Shown: one piece after another, positions 33,937 through 40,994 of the stretch
Numbering within the stretch: the first letter of the stretch is position 1
How the letters are laid out: every line of letters starts with the position of its first letter
Source of the DNA: Desulfosporosinus meridiei DSM 13257
Lineage (GTDB): Bacteria > Bacillota > Desulfitobacteriia > Desulfitobacteriales > Desulfitobacteriaceae
DNA: 64,000 nt
NCBI RefSeq assembly: GCF_000231385.2
Contig: NC_018515.1
Span: forward strand, 1,756,501-1,820,500
Direction of reading: 5' to 3'
The notes under the pieces: generated by a model
What the model saw: only the letters and a program-made list of their open reading frames with translations
The model's database searches: none
What the model was told of the DNA's origin: nothing
Position numbers and translations under genes: made by a program

Positions 33937-33963
33937 GAAGTGTGCAATAACACTTCTTTTTTT
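33937..33963 (+). terminator. Rho-independent terminator
   Basis: GAAGTGT pairs with ACACTTC around a 6-base loop and is followed by seven T, 13 bases after the Usp stop. Confidence 0.88.
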
Positions 33964-34485
33964 GTCCAAAAAACGAAAGGAGATTCAAACCCAATTATAA
34001 TTCAATCAGAATTATATCACAAAGTTTTCCGCTAAAGGGACGTCCAAAAGAGGGGAACATTAATCATTAGGAAACAATTTGGTAATCTGATTAAGATTTT
34101 ATTAAATTATAAGGCTTTTCATATTGTTAAATTCAATTACTGTGGATTATCCTCATCATTTAAAAAAATGAGGTATGAAAAACCCGCCTAGCAAACAATA
34201 AGATGAGAGATTGGCAGAGAAACTATAGCAGAAGGTTCAGCAAATAGCTGATATCACAGGGTTTTAGCCTGATAAGACTAAATTTTGAATTTTTAAGCCG
34301 TTGGGATCGATATAGAAATCCTTAAATCTGAAGGATTCAGATTATGGCTTTTATTACTCTAAATTAGTACTAAAGTTGTAACCAGGTTCGTCTATTTTAG
34401 GTAAATAACTCTTATTAGAACCTTAAACTAATGAGAAGTTGAGTTAAGCATAGTTATAACTGATTATAGGGATATGAATACACTA

Positions 34486-34514
34486 TAGACACATTTCTCA
34501 AGCAATGCTACTCT
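34486..34514 (+). promoter_or_regulatory. Regulon-type promoter of the TauE-like gene with TGTGA half-site
   Basis: TAGACA, a 17-base spacer ending TGC, then TACTCT. TGTGA at 34520-34524 starts 6 bases after the -10 box, as in the promoters at 20492 and 28461, but the second arm is poor. Confidence 0.55.
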
Positions 34515-34702
34515 TTACTTGTGAAACAAAATTCAAAGGAAAGGAGTGTAAGAAATTAAATCAACTAGTTTTAAAGGTCAAATATATTGAAGAAGATCCG
34601 AAACTCTCTTGGATAGGTAGACTATAACAAGACTTTGTTAAACCCAAAAAGTTAGGATTACTGAATTACCTGGGAGATAGGAAATGCGGGTACTTTTTCA
34701 AG

Positions 34703-34740
34703 AAAAAAAGCAGCCTATAAAAGCCGCTAAAGAAATTGCT
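34703..34740 (+). promoter_or_regulatory. Conserved leader hairpin element, copy 4 of 4
   Basis: An A-run, GCAGCC-TATAAAA-GCCGC, then TAAAGAAATTGCT. The hairpin and TAA-AGAAATT part are kept; the ATCG end is lost. The most diverged copy. Confidence 0.5.
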
Positions 34741-34837
34741 TATTAATTATTATATCATAAAAATCCCTGAAATTTGGCAGGGAAAAACTAAAATTCTAAC
34801 TCCATTGAAAGTGAAGAACACTGAAGGAGGGAAATTA

Positions 34838-36136
34838 ATGAAAACTATGTATAATTCGTTTATGTATGCAGCTAGGGCGCATGCCCAATGGGAGATTGAA
34901 ACATCTAATAATATTATAAAAAATAGAAAGAAGTTGCTCATCTTATTCGTAATGGCTCTACCTTTACTCATTCCTGCAATGGCTCATGCAGCAGCAACTT
35001 TACCGGCATTTATAGGCGGTAAAGCGGCCTTCGGACCATCATTTTTTTCACCGTCAACGTTTTACGGTTCAATAGCCGTTGGGGTTATCGCTGGCCTTAT
35101 AACCGGTTGTATAGGGGCAGGAGGAGGATTCGTTATTACTCCAGCGTTAATGAGCTTGGGGGTCAAAGGGATACTGGCGGTTGGTACTGATATGTTTCAC
35201 ATCTTTGCTAAGGCAATTATGGGAACAACCTTGCACAAAAAAATGGGCAACGTTCATGCCGGGCTAGCCATTGCTTTTTTGATCGGTTCTGGTCTGGGAG
35301 TAACCGGTGGCGGGATGATCAACCGTGCACTATTTAATTACAACCCAATAATGAGTGATTTTGTAATAAGTTCAGTATATGTAGTTCTGCTGGGATTCTT
35401 GGGCATCTTCGCTTTGAGTGAGTATCTTACAATGAGAAAGAGCTCATCAAAAGTTGGTGGCGATGCTCACGGTGGCCCGGAAAAAATGACAGCACTTGGT
35501 GCAAAGCTCCAATCTATTGAATTTAAACCAATGATTAAATTCGATGAGCACGTAGTATCTGGAGGAAGAAGAATTTCAGGCTTCTTCGTTGGAATATGCG
35601 GAGCTGTGACTGGGTTTTTAGCATCTATCCTGGGTGTTGGCGGCGGTTTTGTTACCTTCCCGATGTTTGTATACGGCCTAGGGATTTCCACTGGAACCAC
35701 AGTGGGTACAGATATCCTCCAAATCATTTTTACAGCAGGTTATGGTTCAATTGCTCAATACGCTATCTATGGTTATGTGTTTTACACTTTAGCAATGGGA
35801 ATGCTGCTGGGTTCCTTATTCGGGATCCAAATTGGGGCAATAACAACAAAAGTAGTCCCCGGAACTCAAATTAAAGCTTTCTATGCCTTAGCAATCTTAG
35901 CAGGCTTTGTCAATAGACTTTTTGCACTCCCTGAGAAATTAACTCAAATGGGCTATATCTCCTTATCCGCTTCCTCAGGTGCTATAGTTACAAAGGTTGG
36001 AGTATGGTTATTCTTTGGTCTAGTCTCCATCTTTGCTTTCTGGATTATAAGTACCTTCATAAGAAATATACCGAAACTTCGGGCTGAAGCTGCTGCGGAT
36101 TATGAGGCGAATGTTAAAGGAGGTGTTTCTCAATGA
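34838..36136 (+). CDS. TauE/SafE family permease (sulfite/anion transporter)
   Basis: A 432-residue membrane protein. After an N-terminal amphipathic stretch and hydrophobic helix (LLILFVMALPLLIPAMAHAAA), the two TauE/SafE half-repeats are clear: GLITGCIGAGGGFVITPALM with GTDMFHIFAKAIMGT, and GFLASILGVGGGFVTFPMFV with GTDILQIIFTAGYG. The N-terminal extension before the first repeat is longer than in simple family members. The ATG at 34838 follows GAAGGAGGG; an upstream in-frame start at 34736 would read through the leader. Members export sulfite, sulfoacetate or other sulfur anions; direction here is unknown. It overlaps the next gene by 4 bases. Confidence 0.87.
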   Translation: MKTMYNSFMYAARAHAQWEIETSNNIIKNRKKLLILFVMALPLLIPAMAHAAATLPAFIGGKAAFGPSFFSPSTFYGSIAVGVIAGLITGCIGAGGGFVITPALMSLGVKGILAVGTDMFHIFAKAIMGTTLHKKMGNVHAGLAIAFLIGSGLGVTGGGMINRALFNYNPIMSDFVISSVYVVLLGFLGIFALSEYLTMRKSSSKVGGDAHGGPEKMTALGAKLQSIEFKPMIKFDEHVVSGGRRISGFFVGICGAVTGFLASILGVGGGFVTFPMFVYGLGISTGTTVGTDILQIIFTAGYGSIAQYAIYGYVFYTLAMGMLLGSLFGIQIGAITTKVVPGTQIKAFYALAILAGFVNRLFALPEKLTQMGYISLSASSGAIVTKVGVWLFFGLVSIFAFWIISTFIRNIPKLRAEAAADYEANVKGGVSQ

Positions 36137-36843
36137 AGTTAGTTCAAAACAAAAAGACTTTTACCATTGGTTTTATAATGCTTATTAGTTTTGCACTATG
36201 CTATATGGGAATGATGTCACCTAACTTCGGTAACGGAAGAAACGGTCTAGAATACGCAGATGATATGTTTAATTCATTATCCAAAGGATCGGCCTACTTC
36301 ATTGAAGATGCCCAAAAAGTAGCTGATGGACAGTTGGGTAAAAATATAACCTTGTCAGTCAAAGCTTCTTCCACAGACGAAGCTGTAAAATGGAGTAAAC
36401 TGTACACCGGAGCTGGGGCAGCTGTAACCGTTAAAGATAGTTCAGTCAGCATCGAGGGAGATTTCGGGAAGATTTTAGGTGCAGTGGTCGCAGACAGCGA
36501 TTTTATGTATCATAATGACAGCAAATCCTTGGAAAAGAAATATGGGTACGATGGTCGTGAAGCCACCTATAACTGGTATAACTCCTTGAAAAAAATCGAT
36601 AGTGCTCTTAAATCAAAAGCACAGTTTCAAGAAGAATTTGACTTAGTTAAGGTTCAACAAAAAGCTCTTGAGCCAGCTTATAATTATTACGGCGTAGAAA
36701 TTAAGAAAGTTAGTGAGAACAAATTAAGTCTGACCTTTTTGCTTAGTTTCTATCTGGTATATACCGTATGGTATGGCTTCGGACTCTATTATCTCTTTGA
36801 TGGTCTTGGCATTGTAGTAGCCAAAACTAAGAAGGCAGCTTAG
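36133..36843 (+). CDS. Membrane partner protein of the TauE-like permease, unknown family
   Basis: A 236-residue protein with one membrane helix near residues 9-28 (FTIGFIMLISFALCYMGMM), a soluble middle of about 165 residues, and a second helix near 200-225 (LTFLLSFYLVYTVWYGFGLYYLF). The middle is therefore probably outside the membrane. ATG overlaps the TGA of the permease (ATGA), strong translational coupling, so it is likely a subunit or accessory of that permease. I recognise no named domain. A terminator follows. Confidence 0.7.
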   Translation: MKLVQNKKTFTIGFIMLISFALCYMGMMSPNFGNGRNGLEYADDMFNSLSKGSAYFIEDAQKVADGQLGKNITLSVKASSTDEAVKWSKLYTGAGAAVTVKDSSVSIEGDFGKILGAVVADSDFMYHNDSKSLEKKYGYDGREATYNWYNSLKKIDSALKSKAQFQEEFDLVKVQQKALEPAYNYYGVEIKKVSENKLSLTFLLSFYLVYTVWYGFGLYYLFDGLGIVVAKTKKAA

Positions 36844-36920
36844 AGTTAATCAGTAATTTCCGTTATTCTTAGGTGATTAACAGATGAAATTTCAAGGTTA
36901 GATATTATTCATTAGACTTT

Positions 36921-36977
36921 AACCTTTTGCTACAACTAGTGGCACATCTGAGTTGATTAGTTGCAGCAAAAGGTTTT
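36921..36977 (+). terminator. Rho-independent terminator after the TauE unit
   Basis: AACCTTTTGCT and AGCAAAAGGTT form an 11-base stem, extended inward by CAACTA/TAGTTG after one bulged base on each side, followed by TTT. Confidence 0.85.
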
Positions 36978-37015
36978 TATTTAAAAATATACTCTTTTTA
37001 TGAGGGGATTGAGAG

Positions 37016-37642
37016 ATGATGAAGAGAGAGTCTGGAATGAAAAATTATCCTATCTGGGTAGTAATTAATCCCAAACACCCAATCAGCCATGACAACTGGA
37101 CACCGGTCTTAGATGAAATTCAAGACCGAGTTTATAGAAAAATGAATACTAGAATTGAAACTTCTAATATTTATTTTAGAAATGCTGTTAGTGAAAGTAG
37201 ATTAGTTCCTAATACTCTGAATTGGTGGGGGCCGGAAGTAGCTAAAGAAATTGAACAGTTTAGAGAAATTGCTTATGAATATAAACCTAAGATGGTTTTT
37301 TCGTTAGGTGCATTTGCTTTCGAATTTTTAAGACGAGTTTATGAGATTAAGCCAGAAAAAGGGCCAAAGGCATGGAGTAATGCTAATTTAGGTGATGAAT
37401 TTGAAAGATCCATCGAAAACTTTGATATAAATAAAACCAATATAATTCCCTTACTCCACAGAGTGGGAGCTAGTGGTAATTTTATTGATACAAACAATTA
37501 CTTTTCTAGGAAGGACGGAGAGAATTACTATCGCTATGTAGGTGCGAAATTAGCTGACAAGATTATTGAGAACAAAGATCGACTCGATATATGGATCAAT
37601 AAATCCTCAATTCAACTAAGCTCTTCCTGGATTGCGCCATAA
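37016..37642 (+). CDS. Orphan family protein, copy 5 of 5
   Basis: A 208-residue member of the five-copy family. It shows NYPIWVVINPKHP, EIQDRVYRKMNTRIETSNIY, LVPNTLNWWGPEVA, KPKMVFSLGAFAFEFLRR, KPEKGPKAWS and ENKDRLDIWI, plus an extra C-terminal tail of about 14 residues. In this copy the late motif is IPLLHRVGAS, where the other copies have Arg in place of His. It uses ATG, the other four TTG. It follows the TauE unit after a terminator and precedes two Usp-like genes. Function unknown. Confidence 0.72.
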   Translation: MMKRESGMKNYPIWVVINPKHPISHDNWTPVLDEIQDRVYRKMNTRIETSNIYFRNAVSESRLVPNTLNWWGPEVAKEIEQFREIAYEYKPKMVFSLGAFAFEFLRRVYEIKPEKGPKAWSNANLGDEFERSIENFDINKTNIIPLLHRVGASGNFIDTNNYFSRKDGENYYRYVGAKLADKIIENKDRLDIWINKSSIQLSSSWIAP

Positions 37643-37674
37643 TTCAACATCTTTTTAGGAAAGGGGTATAGAAT

Positions 37675-38247
37675 ATGACGGATTCTAAATTTAACGTGCT
37701 CCTGTACTTTGATGATTCACAGCAAGCCTTTTATGCAGCGGTTCATACGGCAAAATTATTAAAAAATATGCCTAATATGCATTTAACGGTTGTGCAGGCC
37801 CGAGAAACCTGTGAAGATTCAAACGTTACAGAATTCTGTTGGCTTGATACAAAAGACCTGGTCAATTGGGCGATAGCGAAGGGTAATGCTCAAGGGTCCG
37901 AATATCGTTGGCCGCTAAAAGCATCTTCAGAATGGATGAAGAGAGTTTTCGCTGGATCTAACTCCTCTGATCGTGATAAATATCACCAGATACTTTCTGA
38001 AGCTAATCGAGTTTTTACCGAAAGAGCAGAGGATGTCAGTAATGTTATCATTTATTGTAATCCTGGAATTTCAGATACCTTAGACGCACTATATGATTAT
38101 GCAGCAAAGAATTCATATAATTTGATAATTATGGGGACAAGAGGACTAACTACTCTAAAAATCTTATTATTTGGGTGTTTAATCAATAATTCTCCTATCC
38201 CCATGATGTTAGTGAAAAAGCTTCCCAAGGAAATTTCAAAACATTAA
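37675..38247 (+). CDS. UspA-like universal stress protein
   Basis: A 190-residue Usp paralogue: FNVLLYFDDSQQAFYAAVHTA, MPNMHLTVVQ, a long insertion (about residues 55-105) with SSEWMKRVF, then IIYCNPGISDTLDALYDYA and IIMGTRGLTTLKILLFGC. As in the copy at 18804, the last Ser/Thr of the ATP motif is Cys, and a seven-residue deletion follows (INNSPIPMML instead of AHNVLNRSPIPVLL). The ATG follows GGAAAGGGG. It lies 32 bases after orphan copy 5 and is probably co-transcribed. Confidence 0.78.
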   Translation: MTDSKFNVLLYFDDSQQAFYAAVHTAKLLKNMPNMHLTVVQARETCEDSNVTEFCWLDTKDLVNWAIAKGNAQGSEYRWPLKASSEWMKRVFAGSNSSDRDKYHQILSEANRVFTERAEDVSNVIIYCNPGISDTLDALYDYAAKNSYNLIIMGTRGLTTLKILLFGCLINNSPIPMMLVKKLPKEISKH

Positions 38248-38523
38248 TAAAATGTTTAATTTATAAGTAATTATTTCATCATGTGTCCTTAGAATTCTTT
38301 AGGGCATGTGATTTTTTTCTTTTGTATTAAACATTATATTTACTTAGTAAATCCTAAAAAATAAAAGCAAACTGGATGTCCAATTGTTTCTATCTATAAT
38401 TACTTATATAAATTGTTATAGTAATATAGGCGATTGACGATCATTTACTCATTAATTAGTGATTATCTCATATACTAGATTATGATATAATAGGCGTCAA
38501 ATGTTTTTAAAGGTGGAATTTTC

Positions 38524-39069
38524 ATGACTGACTCTAAATCACTTAAAGTACTCCTATATGCTGATGGTTCGCCGCATTCCTTTTCAGCGACAGTATATGC
38601 TGCGAGTTTATTCGCAAGTCTCGATAATATGCAATTAACGATCTTGCATATTCACGAAAGTGTTCAAGGTTCTATTGAAGGAGACTACAATTTGTTGGAA
38701 ACCTGGTCTACGAACCCACATACAGACTGGGTAGAACACTTGATAAATGATCAGGATTCCGAAAAAGAGAAGGAATACTCCGAAATCCTCGCCACAACGA
38801 ATAAAATCTTAAGTCGAAAAGGACACAATGTAAGTCGTCAGACAATTTACTCAAACTTTAATATCCCGGATATTACAGAGGCTATTATTGACTACGCAAC
38901 CAAAAAGAACTTTGAGCTAATAATTATGGGGACTAGAGGGCTTAACAGCTTTAAAGGTTTGATTTATGGTAGCTTAGCTCATAGTGTACTTAATAAATCG
39001 GATATTCCTGTCTTGTTGATTAAAAAACTTCCGCAAGATTTTATCGACAATTATCGTTCTGAACAATAG
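38524..39069 (+). CDS. UspA-like universal stress protein
   Basis: A 181-residue Usp paralogue with LKVLLYADGSPHSFSATVYAA and IIMGTRGLNSFKGLIYGSLAHSVLNKS. It is the only one of the four that keeps the full G-X2-G-X9-G-S ATP-binding motif, so it may be the functional nucleotide binder. Like the first copy it ends IKKLPQDFIDNY. The ATG follows TAAAGGTGG. It has 276 bases of AT-rich upstream sequence and its own strong terminator, so it is probably monocistronic. Confidence 0.82.
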   Translation: MTDSKSLKVLLYADGSPHSFSATVYAASLFASLDNMQLTILHIHESVQGSIEGDYNLLETWSTNPHTDWVEHLINDQDSEKEKEYSEILATTNKILSRKGHNVSRQTIYSNFNIPDITEAIIDYATKKNFELIIMGTRGLNSFKGLIYGSLAHSVLNKSDIPVLLIKKLPQDFIDNYRSEQ

Positions 39070-39073
39070 GATT

Positions 39074-39129
39074 AATAAACATACTTAAGCCCGGAAAAGA
39101 TCTCTTTTCTGGGCTTAAGTATGTTTATT
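39074..39129. terminator. Very long perfect-stem terminator
   Basis: AATAAACATACTTAAGCCC continues with GGAAAAGA and pairs over about 27 bases with its reverse complement around a 2-base centre, with one mismatch. The ends are A/T-rich on both strands. It terminates the Usp gene and insulates the next gene. Confidence 0.85.
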
Positions 39130-39271
39130 TGCTTGTGCTTGGCTTAATATGGTAAAATGCACTTGAAAGAGAACTTGTGGATTCTCTACTAGTCGAGTTT
39201 TTTCTTGACTTTTCACTGTAAAACTCTTCTTTTTTTATCGAAGTATGAATATATGAAAGGCAGGTAGAGAT

Positions 39272-40690
39272 ATGGCAGTAAGACTTAGCAAAGGACAAAA
39301 AGTAGATCTTACAAAGAGCAATCCTAACCTAAAGGAAATAATTGTAGGATTGGGTTGGGCGTCAAACCCTGCAGCAAGTAACTATACTTATGACTTGGAT
39401 GCTTCAGCCTTTTTGATAGGGTCTAATGGTAAAGTTAAGGACGAAAATGACTTTGTTTTCTACAATAATCCTTCCGGCGGCCAAGGGTCAGTAAAGCACA
39501 GTGGGGATCACAAAAAAGGCTCCGGAGAGGGTGATGACGAGCAGATTCGTATAAATTTGTCCGCTGTACCCCCTCATATCGAGAGAATATCCTTTAGTAT
39601 TACCATCAATGATGCTCAAATGAAACGACAAAGCTTTGGAGATATAAAGAACTCTTATGTAAGGATTCTCAATGCCGGTACAAATGAGCTGCTTCTCAAA
39701 TATGAACTAGGAGAGGAATTCTCCGTAGAAACTGCCATTGTTGCCGCAGAGATTTATCGCCATGCCGGCGAATGGAAGTTCAATGCAATTGGCAGCGGGT
39801 TTCAAGGTGGTTTGGCAGCCCTTTGTCGTAATTTTGGTTTGGAAGTTGAGGAGGAAAGGGGAAACAACAATTCCGGCAGCCAAGGAGGAAGTCCCGGTAT
39901 ATCTTCCTACAGTAGTCAGCCCAGCCCCCAATCCCTGTATGGTCAAAATAGTCCTCAATCCTATAGCCAGAACTCTCAATCCTTCGGTCAGAGACCTCAA
40001 TCCTTAGGGCAGAGTCTTCAGACTTACGGGCAGCAGACTCAAAGCAGTGGTTATCAAAGTGGGATGACCTGTCCCCGTTGCCATTCCCCTCAAGTTACGG
40101 CAGGGAAGAAAGGTTTTGGGCTGGGTAAAGCAGCTATCGGTGGTGTTTTGTTAGGCCCAGTTGGTTTACTGGCAGGGTTCATTGGAAGTAAAAATATGGA
40201 GTTTGTCTGTTTAAGCTGCAAAGAACGATGGAACTCCGGCAGCAATACTAATACGGCTGAGTGGCTGCAAAAGCAAACCGAAAATGCCCGGAATATTGTT
40301 AACAAATATATGGGAAAAGATCTGACGGAAGCTTTAGTAGCAGGTAGTGCTTTAGTTGCAGCGGCTGACGGTGTTCTGGAAGCTTCTGAAAGGGAGAAGC
40401 TTATTGATTATTTCCGAACGAGTCAGGAAATGCGCGGAATTAATATAAATGAAGTCGATTCTCGTTTTAATTACTTTGTACAGCGGATACAGAGTGATCT
40501 TATCTTGGGCAAAGCGGAAGCCTTGAGGGCGGTAGGAAAATTAGCAAGCAAACCAGAAGCTGCTCGCTTGGTTGTTCGTCTGTGTTGTGCAATTGGTTTC
40601 GCTGACGGAGAATTTGCGCCAGTTGAAAAAAGAGTGGTAGAAGAGATTTGCCGAGAAGTCCACTTAGATCCCAGAGAGTTCATTTTTTAG
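39272..40690 (+). CDS. TerD-zinc ribbon-TerB fusion protein (tellurium/stress resistance)
   Basis: A 472-residue multidomain protein. Residues 1-195 are a TerD domain (LTKSNPNLKEIIVGLGW, YDLDASAFLI, GDDEQIRINLSAVPP), which binds Ca2+ in homologues. Residues 196-265 are a low-complexity Gln/Ser/Tyr/Pro linker with repeated PQS units. Next is a zinc ribbon (CPRC near 267, CLSC near 313) interrupted by a Gly-rich hydrophobic hairpin (AAIGGVLLGPVGLLAGFIG) that could insert into membrane. Residues about 340-472 are a TerB-like helical domain. The ter system responds to membrane and oxyanion stress. TerD and TerB are usually separate genes. TelA and YceG partners lie 15 kb away. Confidence 0.87.
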   Translation: MAVRLSKGQKVDLTKSNPNLKEIIVGLGWASNPAASNYTYDLDASAFLIGSNGKVKDENDFVFYNNPSGGQGSVKHSGDHKKGSGEGDDEQIRINLSAVPPHIERISFSITINDAQMKRQSFGDIKNSYVRILNAGTNELLLKYELGEEFSVETAIVAAEIYRHAGEWKFNAIGSGFQGGLAALCRNFGLEVEEERGNNNSGSQGGSPGISSYSSQPSPQSLYGQNSPQSYSQNSQSFGQRPQSLGQSLQTYGQQTQSSGYQSGMTCPRCHSPQVTAGKKGFGLGKAAIGGVLLGPVGLLAGFIGSKNMEFVCLSCKERWNSGSNTNTAEWLQKQTENARNIVNKYMGKDLTEALVAGSALVAAADGVLEASEREKLIDYFRTSQEMRGININEVDSRFNYFVQRIQSDLILGKAEALRAVGKLASKPEAARLVVRLCCAIGFADGEFAPVEKRVVEEICREVHLDPREFIF

Positions 40691-40701
40691 TGACAAGTTG
40701 T

Positions 40702-40726
40702 GGGCCGGGATACTAATATCCGGCCC
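40702..40726 (+). terminator. GC-rich hairpin after the TerD-TerB gene
   Basis: GGGCCGGGATA pairs with TATCCGGCCC, and flanking ACAAGTT/AACTTGT can extend it as a second stem. There is no T-run, so it may be a partial terminator. Confidence 0.55.
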
Positions 40727-40925
40727 AATCAAACTTGTAAAGAAGTTGCAAAAATGCACTATTGTTGTATTCATGCAACCAATTTGTAGTGAATTTGAGA
40801 CTCGTAGCTGTGCCTGCCTATTTAATGGAAGAAAATGAGTAAAATAGATTGGTCCTATTTACAGAATATTAAGTAAATTAGGGTTGATCTTTTTTTTGTT
40901 CTTTTTTCTGTAAATGAGATTAGTT

Positions 40926-40941
40926 TGGTATGTATTTTGCT
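40926..40941 (+). promoter_or_regulatory. Probable sigma-54 promoter of the PrpR-type activator
   Basis: TGGTATGTATTTTGCT matches TGGCAYRNNNNTTGCW with one change (C to T at position 4). It lies 54 bases before the activator ATG, suggesting autoregulation. Confidence 0.55.
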
Positions 40942-40994
40942 ATCTATAAAATATTAGTGAGTTTTCCAATAAAGAAAGGAGAGGGGGAGTACTT

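Larger units (their letters stand above)
33964..34837 (+). other. Long intergenic region before the TauE-like gene
   Basis: About 870 bases without a supported gene. The first 500 are AT-rich with no structure I can name. Then come the promoter at 34486-34514 with a TGTGA half-site, a 190-base leader with an SD-like AAAGGAAAGGAG that does not head an open frame, the hairpin element at 34703-34740, and 100 more leader bases to the ATG. Confidence 0.55.
40691..40994 (+). other. Intergenic region before the PrpR-type activator
   Basis: 304 bases: the hairpin noted at 40702, about 150 AT-rich bases with nothing recognised, a probable sigma-54 promoter at 40926-40941 and the ribosome site GGAGAGGGGG. 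No gene is seen. Confidence 0.5.

Noticed and set aside
34560-34615. A translated leader peptide in the TauE leader (TTG frame of nine codons near 34587)
   Set aside because: It is too short and its ribosome site too weak; the SD-like AAAGGAAAGGAG upstream is followed by a stop, not a start.
20521-34840. A known riboswitch class in the transporter leaders
   Set aside because: I compared the conserved bases with the consensus sequences I know for fluoride, molybdenum cofactor, c-di-AMP, c-di-GMP, SAM and T-box leaders and found no agreement. A covariance-model scan is needed to be sure.
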